Shown here: piece after piece, positions 46,218 to 56,700 of the stretch
Position numbering within the stretch: the first letter of the stretch is position 1
Layout of the letters: the number at the start of each line of letters is the position of its first letter
DNA from: Bacteroidota bacterium
GTDB taxonomy: Bacteria; Bacteroidota; Bacteroidia; Flavobacteriales; Flavobacteriaceae
Reading direction: 5' to 3'
Assembly: GCA_023434025.1 (NCBI GenBank)
Contig: JAEYTL010000027.1
Location: 1-64,000, forward strand
Length of the DNA stretch: 64,000 bases
The notes under the pieces: generated by a model
The model's database searches: none
Told to the model about the DNA's origin: nothing
The model's input: only the letters and a program-made list of their open reading frames with translations
Program-made: the position numbers and the translations under genes

Positions 46218-47192
46218 ATGAACTACTTCAAGCACAACATTGCAATCGGAATTTTTTTACTGTTTTTTACCTGTTCGCTTTCAGCACAATCAACTTTAAC
46301 AACCGTTTCTGAGAAAGGTGCTTATCGGGTGAATAAAGATTCTGTTTCCACCCGGTTAGAGTACCTTACATCCGATTTATTAGAAGGGAGAGATACTGGT
46401 ACTAAGGGAAGTGAATTAGCAGCGATTCATTTAGAAAAGTATTTTAAAAATATCGGCCTGTTGCCTTATTTCAAAACATACCGGGATGCATTAAGTAATT
46501 TTGAAAAACCGGCATATAATATTGTAGGCTGGCTGGAAGGAAGTGATCCCAAGCTGAAAGAAGAGTTTATCATTTTCAGTGCTCATTATGACCATATAGG
46601 CTTCATTGATAAAAAAGTTAAAAATGATTCGATTGCTAACGGAGCCAATGACAATGCCTCCGGATGTCTGGCCGTGGCAGAAATTGCACGTTATTTTTCA
46701 TCTCAAAAAAACAATAAGCGAAGCATTCTGTTTGTCTTTTTTTCAGGAGAAGAGAAAGGGTTATTAGGCTCAAGACACCTGGCCGCTAAGTTAAAAAATG
46801 AAAATTTTAATTTGTACAGTATGTTGAATTTTGAAATGATCGGTGTGCCGATGCAACGTGATTTTTTAACCTATATTACGGGTTATAATAAATCAAATAT
46901 GGCAGAAAAATTGAATGAATATGCCGGGAAAAAGACGGTTGGTTTTTTACAGGCCGAACTGCAATACCGGTTGTTTATGGCATCGGATAATTTTCCTTTT
47001 TTTTTAGAATTTAATGTCCCGGCTCAAACCGTAAGTACATTTGATTTTGAAAACTATTCTTATTATCACCATGTTTCAGATGATTTTAGCCAGATGAATA
47101 CGCAGTTTATGACGGATTATATTCAGGAGATGTTACCGATTGTGACTAAAATGGTTAATGCGTCCGAAAAAGAAATTATTCTAAAAAAGTAA
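46218..47192 (+). CDS. Exported M28-family zinc peptidase
   Basis: The 324-residue protein has a signal peptide (MNYFKHNIAIGIFLLFFTCSLSAQ, quoted in part: FFTCSLSAQ). The M28 metal-ligand run is complete: FSAHYDHIG (His, Asp), NGANDNASG (bridging Asp), SGEEKGLLGS (general-base and metal Glu), and YYHHVSDD (last His). The family removes N-terminal amino acids or acts on cyclic substrates in the periplasm. ATG 46218 is the natural start. The next gene starts 5 nt after its stop. Confidence 0.92.
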   Translation: MNYFKHNIAIGIFLLFFTCSLSAQSTLTTVSEKGAYRVNKDSVSTRLEYLTSDLLEGRDTGTKGSELAAIHLEKYFKNIGLLPYFKTYRDALSNFEKPAYNIVGWLEGSDPKLKEEFIIFSAHYDHIGFIDKKVKNDSIANGANDNASGCLAVAEIARYFSSQKNNKRSILFVFFSGEEKGLLGSRHLAAKLKNENFNLYSMLNFEMIGVPMQRDFLTYITGYNKSNMAEKLNEYAGKKTVGFLQAELQYRLFMASDNFPFFLEFNVPAQTVSTFDFENYSYYHHVSDDFSQMNTQFMTDYIQEMLPIVTKMVNASEKEIILKK

Positions 47193-47197
47193 ATACA

Positions 47198-47875
47198 TTG
47201 AAAAATATTATCATTACCGGAACTTCTCGCGGGATCGGATATGAACTGGCTTTGCAGTTTGCCGATGCCGGTCATCAGGTTTTAGCTATTTCACGAAAAA
47301 CACCCAGAGCCTTAATTGAACATTCCAACATAACCTGTCTTTCCGTTGATTTGTCTGAAGAAAGCGGATTGAATGTAATAACGGAATTCATCGTTCAAGC
47401 CTGGAAAAATGTAGATGTATTAATTCATAATGCCGGCTGTTTGGTGTTAAAACCTTTTTTAGAATTATCGCAAGCCGATTTTGAAATGGTTTACAACGTA
47501 AATGTTTTTGGTGTGGCTAATTTAACCCGTATTTGTTTGCCTTTTCTGAAAAAAGGAAGTCATGTGGTTACCATCAGTTCGATGGGAGGAGTTCAAGGCA
47601 GTATGAAGTTTTCCGGGCTGGCAGCTTATTCTTCCAGCAAGGGAGCTGTTATCACCTTGTCTGAATTGTTGGCGGAAGAATATAAAGAACAGGGCATTTC
47701 GTTTAATGTCTTGGCTTTAGGAGCTGTTCAGACCGAAATGTTACAGGAAGCTTTTCCGGGTTATCAGGCACCGATTTCTGCTCAGGAAATGGCCAGTTAT
47801 ATTTTTGATTTCTCGTTGAACGGGAATAAATATTATAACGGAAAAGTGTTACAGGTAAGTTCATCTACACCGTAA
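47198..47875 (+). CDS. Short-chain dehydrogenase/reductase
   Basis: The 225-residue SDR has the nucleotide motif TGTSRGIG, the structural NAG (HNAGCL), ISSMGG and catalytic YSSSK; a shorter C-terminal region than many SDRs leaves substrate specificity open. The first codon is TTG at 47198. The coding potential begins exactly there (KNIIITGTSRGIG) and no ATG lies nearby, so TTG is the real start. It follows the peptidase by 5 nt, giving an operon. Confidence 0.9.
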   Translation: MKNIIITGTSRGIGYELALQFADAGHQVLAISRKTPRALIEHSNITCLSVDLSEESGLNVITEFIVQAWKNVDVLIHNAGCLVLKPFLELSQADFEMVYNVNVFGVANLTRICLPFLKKGSHVVTISSMGGVQGSMKFSGLAAYSSSKGAVITLSELLAEEYKEQGISFNVLALGAVQTEMLQEAFPGYQAPISAQEMASYIFDFSLNGNKYYNGKVLQVSSSTP

Positions 47876-47994
47876 TTCAGGTTTTAATTTTAAATCTGTG
47901 ACAAGTGAAAGGCCATTCAGTTATTTGAAAACAAAAATACAAGAACACTTTGGGAGGCTGAACCAAAACAAAGAAATTGATTAAAAGCGATTAA

Positions 47995-48597
47995 ATGAGC
48001 GAAGTTCTCTTAAAATACCTGCCTGAACACGCAGTGGAACCGGTTTTTGAATTAATCAAAGCCAATGCCGTTCATTTAAAAATAGTGAATGAACGTGTTA
48101 CCCGTCATGGAGATTACAGAAGACACCCGTCAGGGAAACATCAAATCACGGTAAATGCCAATTTGAATAAATACCGATTTCTGATAACGCTGGTGCATGA
48201 AATAGCTCATTTGGCTGCTTTTGAAAAATACGGGAGAAATATCAAGCCGCATGGTGTTGAATGGAAAATTACCTTTCAGCGGTTGATGATACCGTTTATA
48301 CGGCCGGAGATTTTTCCGAATTCAGTCTTGCCCCTTGTGGCTAATCATTTCAGAAATCCAACCGCCAGCAGCGATACTGATGCACGCTTGGCTTTTGCTT
48401 TAAAACAATTTGACGAACGAAAGCCGGATATTTATTTTATGCATGAAGTGCCTTCCGGAAGCTATTTCAGAATTAAAAACGGAAGTGTTTTTCAGAAAAG
48501 AGGACTTCGGGTTAAAAGATATGAATGTCTGGAAGTAAAAACCGGAAAGCTTTATTTGTTTAACGCGAATGCTGAGGTAGAAATTATTCCCGGTTGA
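47995..48597 (+). CDS. SprT-like zinc metalloprotease
   Basis: The 200-residue cytosolic protein has the SprT zinc site HEIAHLAAFEKYG (HExxH with following His-side residues) and KPHGVEWK with the third ligand. It also has VTRHGDYRRHPSGKHQITVN upstream, as in SprT-like proteins. Relatives include the DNA-protein crosslink protease SPRTN, but bacterial members are poorly understood. The C-terminal half (SYFRIKNGSVFQKRG...CLEVKTGKLYLF) is a small beta domain like a zinc-ribbon remnant. A terminator follows. Confidence 0.88.
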   Translation: MSEVLLKYLPEHAVEPVFELIKANAVHLKIVNERVTRHGDYRRHPSGKHQITVNANLNKYRFLITLVHEIAHLAAFEKYGRNIKPHGVEWKITFQRLMIPFIRPEIFPNSVLPLVANHFRNPTASSDTDARLAFALKQFDERKPDIYFMHEVPSGSYFRIKNGSVFQKRGLRVKRYECLEVKTGKLYLFNANAEVEIIPG

Positions 48598-48639
48598 TTA
48601 ACGATAGAAGAGTAATGGTTTATGATTTCAGACCTGTTT

Positions 48640-48670
48640 AAAAAGCAAATTTTATTTCTTATTGCTTTTT
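48640..48670 (+). terminator. Terminator of the SprT-like gene
   Basis: AAAAAGCAA (48640-48648) and TTGCTTTTT (48662-48670) form a perfect 9-bp stem ending in a T-run. It separates the SprT-like gene from the manC operon. Confidence 0.85.
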
Positions 48671-48730
48671 GCAGCAGTTTTTATTTCTGAGCATAATTTT
48701 TCAACAACAAAAAAACTCCTTTATTCGGCA

Positions 48731-48818
48731 CTGCAGTAACTCATCAACTTTAGTATATTTGTAATAATTAAAAACCAAGTAAGCACCTCAGCTGCTCAGG
48801 GTTTCAGTAACTCATCAA
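48731..48818 (+). promoter_or_regulatory. manC promoter region with a 14-bp direct repeat
   Basis: TATATTTG at 48754-48761 is a consensus -7 box; a CTG at 48731-48733 stands at the -33 position with a 20-nt spacer. CAGTAACTCATCAA occurs exactly twice: at 48734-48747, between the two elements, and at 48805-48818, touching the manC ATG. This looks like an operator or a leader control element. Confidence 0.5.
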
Positions 48819-49880
48819 ATGAACAAAAATTACTACGCAATATTAATGGCCGGTGGTGTCGGTTCCCGGTTCTGGCCGGTCAGTACAACCGATTTTCCCA
48901 AACAGTTCCACGATATGTTAGGGTCGGGGGAAACCCTGATTCAAAAGACATTCAGTCGTTTGTCAAAGTTAATTCCAACAGAAAATATTCTGATTTTAAC
49001 CAATGAACGGTATAATGATCTGGTTTTACAACAATTGCCGGCGGTAAAACCGGAACAGGTTTTGTTGGAGCCTGCCATGCGGAATACGGCACCGTGCATC
49101 CTGTATGCCTCTTTAAAAATACAAAAATCCAATCCCGATGCCCTGATGGTAGTTGCTCCCAGCGATCACTGGATTGAAGATGAAACAGCTTTTGTTGCTG
49201 ACTTACAACAATGTTTCGATTATTGCCAGGAAGAAAATGCTTTAATGACTTTGGGCATTCAGCCTACGTTTCCCAATACCGGATTCGGGTACATCGAATT
49301 CGATAAATCAGAGTCAAATCCTGTAAAAAAAGTGAATCAATTTCGGGAAAAGCCGGATTATGAAACGGCAAAACTGTTTTTGGAAAGCGGTAATTTTCTT
49401 TGGAATGGTGGGATTTTTATCTGGTCAGTCCAGTCGATAACCGAAGCTTTTTCAACGTTTCAACCGCAAATGAATCAATTGTTCCTGAAAGGGTTTGAGT
49501 TTTATAATACTCCGGAAGAGAGAGCGTTTATTCATCAAAATTATGCAAGTGCTGAAAATATTTCAATTGATTATGCTATTTTAGAAAAAGCAAAAAATGT
49601 GTATGTTTTACCGGCAACTTTTGATTGGAATGATTTGGGAACATGGGGATCTTTACATGAAAAATTAGAAAAAGACGAACAAAATAATGCTGTTGTTAAT
49701 GCTGAGGTTGTCTTAGAAAATGCCTCAGGCAATATAATCCGGACAGAAGGGAAAAAAATAGTGGTTATCGATGGTTTGACTGATTATATTATTGTTGATC
49801 AAGGTAATGTGTTGTTGGTTTATCCGAAAGGAAAAGAACAGGATATTAAGCGAATTGTCGGTTCAATAAAAGAGAATTAA
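48819..49880 (+). CDS. manC: Mannose-1-phosphate guanylyltransferase
   Basis: The 353-residue nucleotidyltransferase shows the signature LMAGGVGSRFWPVS (GTP binding), VVAPSDHWI (metal Asp), PNTGFGYIEF, REKPD, and the late FDWNDLGTWGSL. It forms GDP-mannose from mannose 1-phosphate and GTP for surface polysaccharides and fucose precursors. There is no fused phosphomannose isomerase domain. It opens an apparent operon with the DUF389 and CPA2 genes (4 and 5 nt apart). A perfect 14-bp repeat abuts its ATG. Confidence 0.94.
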   Translation: MNKNYYAILMAGGVGSRFWPVSTTDFPKQFHDMLGSGETLIQKTFSRLSKLIPTENILILTNERYNDLVLQQLPAVKPEQVLLEPAMRNTAPCILYASLKIQKSNPDALMVVAPSDHWIEDETAFVADLQQCFDYCQEENALMTLGIQPTFPNTGFGYIEFDKSESNPVKKVNQFREKPDYETAKLFLESGNFLWNGGIFIWSVQSITEAFSTFQPQMNQLFLKGFEFYNTPEERAFIHQNYASAENISIDYAILEKAKNVYVLPATFDWNDLGTWGSLHEKLEKDEQNNAVVNAEVVLENASGNIIRTEGKKIVVIDGLTDYIIVDQGNVLLVYPKGKEQDIKRIVGSIKEN

Positions 49881-49884
49881 TCAT

Positions 49885-51279
49885 ATGGAAAACAACCAAC
49901 CCAACACTCCGGTTAAAAATTTATGGCAGAATTTTAAGCTTTTACTCCGATCAACTTTAGATATTCGTGAAGATACCAATCATGAAGCTACAATTGAAGA
50001 AGTGAAAGCCGGAATTTCTATTAAAGGTCAGGGAGCCTGGGTGTTGATTTTTTCTATTCTGATTGCCTCTGCCGGACTTAACACGAGTTCACCAGCTGTG
50101 GTGATTGGGGCTATGTTGATTTCTCCTCTGATGGGCCCCATTGTGGGCATCGGTTTGTCATTAGGAATTAACGATGTTGATTTAATACGAAAAGCCATTA
50201 TGAATTTCGGAATCATGGTGGTGTTGGCTTTGTTTACTTCTTTTTTGTTTTTCAGTATTCCGATTTTTCAGGATGAAACCCCCGAACTTATTGCCCGGAC
50301 CTATCCGGATGTAAGGGATGTTATCATTGCATTTGCCGGCGGATTTGCCCTGATCGTGGCTTTGAGCAGAAGAAACAAACAAATCAATACCATTGCTGGT
50401 GTGGCGATTGCCACGGCATTGATGCCGCCACTTTGCACAGCAGGATATGGTTTGGCTACCGGTAAATGGCCATTTTTTTTAGGGGCTTTATTCTTATTTA
50501 CAATTAATACCATTTTTATAGCATTGGCAACTTTTATTATTGTAAAATCGTTACAGTTTCCGATGAAAGAATACCTGAACTCTTCTAAACGGAAACGAAT
50601 TTCTCAATTGTTATATTTTATTGCGTTTCTGATTTTAGCTCCCAGTGTTTATATGTTTTACGGATTGTATAAAAAATCTGATTTTGAGCGAAAAGTGAAT
50701 TTAATTCTGAATGAGTTTAAAGAAAAAAATGATGTAATTCTTTTAAACCAGCATATTAATTTTAGTGATAAAACGGTTTCTTTTGCAACGGTAGGAAAAT
50801 CGGTTACAATTTCGTTAGTAGATCAATGGGCTTCAAAATTAGAAAAGCAGGGGTATGAAGGAGTTTCTTTTGAAATTGCCCAAAGTGTAGAGAATTTAGA
50901 AACCCAAACAATGTTGGAAAAACTCGAATCTACTTATTATACTTCTCAACAGAATCTGAATAAAAAAGAAGAAATAATTGTTCGACAGGAAAAAGAATTA
51001 TTGCTGTTGCAAAAGCAGCTTTATTTGTCTGAAAAAACAAAGATTCCTTTTGACCAGATTGCAAATGAAATCAAAATAAATTATGCAAATGTTGATGAAA
51101 TTGCTTTTTCAAGGCTGATAAAGACAAATTTTAAAGCATACGACACCATTCCTATTATTTATCTAAAGTGGGATAAAGCAGTAAGTGGTCAGGCAATTTC
51201 TGCCAATGAAGAAAAAATTCAGAAGTGGTTAAGACTTAAGCTTCAAAATGAAAAATTAGTTGTTCAAAAATTAAATTAG
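49885..51279 (+). CDS. DUF389-family membrane protein
   Basis: The 464-residue protein carries the DUF389 membrane core (about residues 55-250): IASAGLNTSSPAVVIGAMLISPLMGPI, ALSRRNKQINTIAGVAIATALMPPLC and ATGKWPFFLGALFLFTIN, quoted in part (GLNTSSPAVVIGAMLISPL, IAGVAIATALMPP). A long charged C-terminal region with coiled-coil character (about 345-400) follows. The family's role is unknown; placement before an antiporter suggests ion or osmotic homeostasis. It starts 4 nt after manC and ends 5 nt before the antiporter gene. Confidence 0.9.
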   Translation: MENNQPNTPVKNLWQNFKLLLRSTLDIREDTNHEATIEEVKAGISIKGQGAWVLIFSILIASAGLNTSSPAVVIGAMLISPLMGPIVGIGLSLGINDVDLIRKAIMNFGIMVVLALFTSFLFFSIPIFQDETPELIARTYPDVRDVIIAFAGGFALIVALSRRNKQINTIAGVAIATALMPPLCTAGYGLATGKWPFFLGALFLFTINTIFIALATFIIVKSLQFPMKEYLNSSKRKRISQLLYFIAFLILAPSVYMFYGLYKKSDFERKVNLILNEFKEKNDVILLNQHINFSDKTVSFATVGKSVTISLVDQWASKLEKQGYEGVSFEIAQSVENLETQTMLEKLESTYYTSQQNLNKKEEIIVRQEKELLLLQKQLYLSEKTKIPFDQIANEIKINYANVDEIAFSRLIKTNFKAYDTIPIIYLKWDKAVSGQAISANEEKIQKWLRLKLQNEKLVVQKLN

Positions 51280-51284
51280 AGCTT

Positions 51285-53654
51285 ATGTTTTTTTTAGTAG
51301 GAATAGATTTTACCTTACCGCTCAAAAATCCAGTATTATTGTTTTCATTAATATTGTTTATCATACTTTTTGCCCCGATTCTGTTAAACAAATTAAGAAT
51401 TCCGCACCTGATCGGGTTAATTATTGCCGGAGCAATTATTGGACCGAACGGTTTTAATCTGATTGCCCGCGATATGAGTATTATTCTTTTCGGAACAGTT
51501 GGTCTACAGTATATCATGTTTCTGGCCGGTTTAGAGATTGATCTGGCTGAGTTTAAAAAAAACAGTTCCAAAAGCCTTGTGTTCGGATTATTGACCTTTT
51601 TAATCCCGATGATCATAGGTACGTTGGCAGGCTATTATTTGATGGACTTTTCCATGCCGACTTCCATTCTCTTAGCCAGTATGTTTGCCTCGCACACTTT
51701 AATAGCCTATCCTATTGTCAGCAAACTGGGAGTTGCAAAAAACCGGGCGGTCAATATTACTGTGGGCGGGACGATGATTACCGATACACTGGCTCTTTTG
51801 GTTTTGGCTGTGATAGCCGGAATGCAAACCGGCGAAATTAACCGGGAGTTCTGGATCCGGTTAGGCGTTTCAGTTGTGGTTTTCGGGTTGGTAGTCATGC
51901 TGGTCTTTCCAATTATCGGACGCTGGTTTTTTAAACGCTTTGATGATAATATCTCTCAATATATTTTTGTGTTGGCAATGGTGTTTTTAGGCTGTACTTT
52001 GGCGGAATTGGCCGGAATTGAGGCTATTATCGGAGCTTTCCTGGCCGGACTGGCACTGAACAGGTTAATCCCGCATACTTCACCTTTAATGAACCGGATT
52101 GAGTTTGTCGGAAATGCTCTTTTTATTCCGTTCTTTCTTATTGGGGTTGGGATGTTGATTGATTACAAAGCTTTTATTAAAGACTGGAATACCCTTGAAG
52201 TTGCCGGAATCATGACAGCTTGTGCAATCGTCGGAAAATATCTTCCGGCCTATATTACCCAAAAAATTTATGGGTTTTCTGCCGATGAGCGAAGGTTGAT
52301 TTTCGGGTTGAGCAACGCACAGGCGGCGGCAACCCTGGCAGCCGTTTTGGTCGGGTTCAATATCATTGTAGATTATAAAAGTGTAACAGAGTACAATGAA
52401 ATTCATCTGAAACATAATAAACTAACCACAGAAAACCTTTCGGAATTAGTTTTTTCAGGACTTAAAAAAGGTGAATTCCCAAAAGTAGGAAGTGAAGCGT
52501 TATTGGCAGGAGCTCCGGCAGATGGAACTTATAAGTTAACGGATAAAACTGAAATGATCTTTGTGGAAGGAAGGTTAGCCGATATAAAAATACCCGATCG
52601 GCTATTGAACGAAAGTGTATTGAACGGAACGATTCTAATGATTTTGATTACTTGTACCATTGCCTCTTTTGTGGCACAAAAAGGAGCCTATAATATTGCA
52701 TTGATGGAAGATGATTCCGATGAGCAGGAAGAGGGGAAACCGACTGATGGCGATGAACGTATCCTGATTCCGATGAAGAATATAGATACGGTTGAAGAGC
52801 TGATTCAATTAGCTGTGACGATGAAATCAAAGAAAAATAAAACAGGATTGTTTGCCCTGAATGTGATTAATAACAATTCTTCTTCATTATCAAAAGAATC
52901 TAAAGCTAAAAAAATTGTTGATAAAGCAGCAGTCGTGGCTTCTGCTACAGATAACAGGCTCAATATGCTAATGCGTTATGATCTGAACATTTTAAACGGA
53001 ATCACCAGTGTGGTCAGGGAACAAAAAATTTCGGACATCATACTGGGGCAAACGGAAAGTCTGGGTTCCGGTGAAAGTATGTATGGACCACTGACCGATG
53101 GTGTTTTAAACAAATGTAATGCAACTACTTTTATCTATAAATCCGTTCAGCCTATATCCACCATCAAACGATATGTAGTTGTTATTCCGGAGCGGGCTGA
53201 ACGCGAAATCGGGTTTCCTTTTTGGTTGCTGAAAATATGGAACTTAGGCAAAAATACCGGCTCAAAGATTATTTTTTACGGCAGTGAAACAACCATAAAC
53301 CTGATTAAAGATATTCATGCCAAGCACCCGGTGGACGCAGGCTTTAATGTGTTTTCCGATTGGGAAGACTTTTTGATTTTATCAAGGAGTATCATTAAAG
53401 ATGATGCACTGGTTGTCGTGATGAGCAGAAAGCCAAATTTGTCCTATAATTCAACCATGCAGAATATCCCGTCTTATATGAATAAATATTTTGATAAAAA
53501 CAATGTGGTATTAATTTACCCTTTACAATTAGGGATAGAAGGCAGTTCTAAAATTGATTTAAAAAACCCGGGAGCCTTGGATACTTTTACTGAAAACTTA
53601 GAACGACTGGACGATGTTAGAAAAATGATAGGAAAACTGTTTAAAAAGAAGTAA
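51285..53654 (+). CDS. CPA2-family cation:proton antiporter with C-terminal Usp-like domain
   Basis: The 789-residue protein has a Kef/CPA2 antiporter core (about 10-460), with LRIPHLIGLIIAGAIIGPNG, QYIMFLAGLEIDL, ELAGIEAIIGAFLAGLALN and FGLSNAQAAATLAAVLVGFN. A soluble C-terminal half with two Usp-like repeats follows (RILIPMKNIDTVEELIQLAV, quoted in full at 20). It exchanges Na+ or K+ for protons. A hydrophilic stretch of about 77 residues (362-438) separates the last membrane helices (VLNGTILMILITCTIASFVA) from the core, where relatives I recall run on directly. No TrkA-N domain is present. It ends the manC-led operon. Confidence 0.9.
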   Translation: MFFLVGIDFTLPLKNPVLLFSLILFIILFAPILLNKLRIPHLIGLIIAGAIIGPNGFNLIARDMSIILFGTVGLQYIMFLAGLEIDLAEFKKNSSKSLVFGLLTFLIPMIIGTLAGYYLMDFSMPTSILLASMFASHTLIAYPIVSKLGVAKNRAVNITVGGTMITDTLALLVLAVIAGMQTGEINREFWIRLGVSVVVFGLVVMLVFPIIGRWFFKRFDDNISQYIFVLAMVFLGCTLAELAGIEAIIGAFLAGLALNRLIPHTSPLMNRIEFVGNALFIPFFLIGVGMLIDYKAFIKDWNTLEVAGIMTACAIVGKYLPAYITQKIYGFSADERRLIFGLSNAQAAATLAAVLVGFNIIVDYKSVTEYNEIHLKHNKLTTENLSELVFSGLKKGEFPKVGSEALLAGAPADGTYKLTDKTEMIFVEGRLADIKIPDRLLNESVLNGTILMILITCTIASFVAQKGAYNIALMEDDSDEQEEGKPTDGDERILIPMKNIDTVEELIQLAVTMKSKKNKTGLFALNVINNNSSSLSKESKAKKIVDKAAVVASATDNRLNMLMRYDLNILNGITSVVREQKISDIILGQTESLGSGESMYGPLTDGVLNKCNATTFIYKSVQPISTIKRYVVVIPERAEREIGFPFWLLKIWNLGKNTGSKIIFYGSETTINLIKDIHAKHPVDAGFNVFSDWEDFLILSRSIIKDDALVVVMSRKPNLSYNSTMQNIPSYMNKYFDKNNVVLIYPLQLGIEGSSKIDLKNPGALDTFTENLERLDDVRKMIGKLFKKK

Positions 53655-53740
53655 CCGTGTTAAAATCATAATTTTTTTAACATTTAACCTCTTTTTTTAG
53701 TACTTTTCAATTTCATTTCGTCAATCAAGTTATTTAAATA

Positions 53741-56700
53741 ATGGGTAAATTATTATCAAACAGGCAAAATTTTTTATATTTATTTTTTATTCATCTCTTG
53801 TTTTTTAATTTCTCATTTGCTCAGCTAAATGATTTTACGCTTCAGGTAACGGCAACAAGTGAAACATGCACGGCCAACGGAACATTGACTTTTACGGTTG
53901 CCGGGGTTACTGAGGGAGCTGTGATTACTTACTCGGTTTATAAATTACCCAATACCACAACACCCATAGCAGTACTAAATAATACGTCATTGAATGGCTT
54001 GTCGTTCGGCACCTACCTGGTGATAGCAACACAGACTTTGGGTGCTTTAAGCAATACGAAGGAGCAAACAGTTGTTGTTCAGGATTTGCGAGTTGAATTA
54101 ACTTACCAATTGGTCGGACAAAATGAATTGTGCGGAGCTGACGGAGTTATTCAGGCAAATATAATTTCCGGTACTGCCACATCATTTGAAATAATTTCCG
54201 GTCCCGTAACTGTTCTGCCGCAAACGAGTAATATCTTTACCGGATTAACCGCAGGGACATATGTGATAAGGGTTTTTGATGTATGTGGTGATGCTTATGT
54301 ACAGACATTTAACTTGTTTTCGTCTGAGGCTGGTTTAACCGTAGAAGTAAGTGCTGAAGTCAGTAGAATAGACTGTAACTCCAGTACCATCACACAGTCA
54401 GTTCAGCCGGGTAACGGAACAATTGTTTATCCGCTAACCGTACAGTTTACCATTAACCCGCCGAATGCAGCTCCAATTTTGTTTAATCAAACGATCGCTT
54501 CAGGGTTTGTAAACGACTTAACGGTTGTGCAGGGTTATCAGATTTTTGAAGGCGAAACCTATACGTATTCTTACCTGATAACGGATGCCTGTGGGAATAC
54601 CTTAGCGAATCAAGGTTCCTTTACACATTCTAACCCTTCCGCTTCCGCTTCTGAAGATGAGAAAAATTGCGAAGAAGTGTCATATTATATCAATAATGCT
54701 CAAAGTGCAACAATAATCAGTGCTCCCGATGATTATGCAGCCAATCCTATCCCGTATCATTTACCAATGGGTGACAATGGGTTTCCTGTGACCGGTTTTT
54801 TAGTTCCCGGTAATTACCTCGTGACCGGTGTTGATGTATGTGGTGATGATTTTCAACTGACTATTGAGGTGGAAATCCCCGAACCGGAAACACCAACTGC
54901 TGTTGAAATTGATTCTGCTTGCGATGGAATTTCCTATTTTATAGACAAAGCCGTTAGTGCTGTTATAATCAATGCACCGGATAATTATACCGCCAACAGC
55001 ATTCCGTATGTATTACCTATTGGCTCTGATGGTTTTCCGGTAACAGGCTATTTGTCTCCGGGAACTTACACCGTTTCTGCATTTGATGATTGCGAAAACG
55101 AATTTGAAATCATTATGAATGTAGGCAATCCTCAGGCAGAACCACCCATAATTTTTGTGATAGAAGGTTGTGAAATAGGATATGGGTCATTAAACTTAAA
55201 TGGCGTAAACAATTTCCAGTCGGTTATAGTAGTTTCTGCACCGGAAAATTTTCCGTTTCCTATACCATATAATGTGAGTTCCAATATTAACGGTAACGGA
55301 GATTTGATTCTTACAGGATTACCAGCCGGAAATTATGTCTTTGAGTCGATAGATGTCTGTAACGCCCAAGCTACCAGTAATGTAACAATTCAGGGATATG
55401 CCTATTCGACAGAAGTGGAAATTTTTGAAAATTGCGGTTCGTTTGATTTAGGACTGTATCATACCAGTAATAACTATGCCGCTCCTTCCTTTTGGCTGCA
55501 GAAATTCTATCCGGAATCCGGGAACTGGGGGCATCCTTTAACGGGAGCTATCTATGTGGATGGAGCACAACTTACGGTCCTTAATGCTGTAAATTTGATG
55601 AACAATACCGTTAATTATAATTTGTCTTACCTGGGACAGTTCAGAATAATGAAACGCTATCAGGTAGTCAGTAACGGAAGTACTGCTCAGTATTGCAATG
55701 AGTTTCTTTATGATTTTGAGTTCACGGGCCAACCGAGAATCAATAACGTTTACAGTTTTTCCTGCGGAAATAGTTTGAGGGATGTGATTGTAGAGGCCAC
55801 AGGAATCCCCCCTTTGTTGTATAAAATTACTGAAAAAAATGGAGAGTCTTTTGTAATAGACAATACAAATTCAAATATCTTTCTTTCGTTAGAAACCGGG
55901 ATTTATACTTTTCAGGTTGAAGATAGTTGCGGTAATCTGAGAAACAGCGAATTTGAGATTTCCGATTCAGTTGTTTTTGAAATTACACCTTCAAGCATTT
56001 GTACCGGAGAAACCGTAACTTTGGTATTGCCAGGTTTTTCGTTTTTGACTTACGAATGGTGGCTCAACAATGATACTGCTACAATTATCAGCACCTCAAG
56101 CTCATTGGAGATTCAGAATTTTTCGCCAGAAAACCACAATGGAGTGTACCATGTTAGGATTACTAATCCCGATAATGCAAGCAGCTGTATCAATTTTGAA
56201 TTAGCGTTTGAAATTGCATCCACCGACTTAATACCACAGGCGGGAGATGATTCTGCTGAAACTTATTGTGGCAACCAAGGTGTATTGGATTTATTCAGTT
56301 TGCTGACCGGCGTTTTTTCAACCAACGGTGTCTGGACAGAAATTACAGCGAGCGGTACACTTAACGGGCATTACTGGGATACCACAAATTTGAATTCCGG
56401 AGAATATAGTTTTCACTACAGGGTAGAAGGGAATTGTGATTCTTTTGACGAATCATTTGTAAATCTGACCATTCTTGAGATTCCCGAAAGTCCTGTAGCG
56501 ACAGTTGGTTCAATGGTTTGCGAAAGCGGTTCAATACAGCTTTTGGCAACAACAATTCAAAATGCGGTTTACCAATGGGTTGGGCCAAATGAATTTACAT
56601 CTTCAGAACAAAACCCTTTTATTGATTCCGCATCTTCTCTGAATAATGGAATATATACTGTTTTAATACAAACAAACGGCTGTTTTTCATCTCCTTCATC

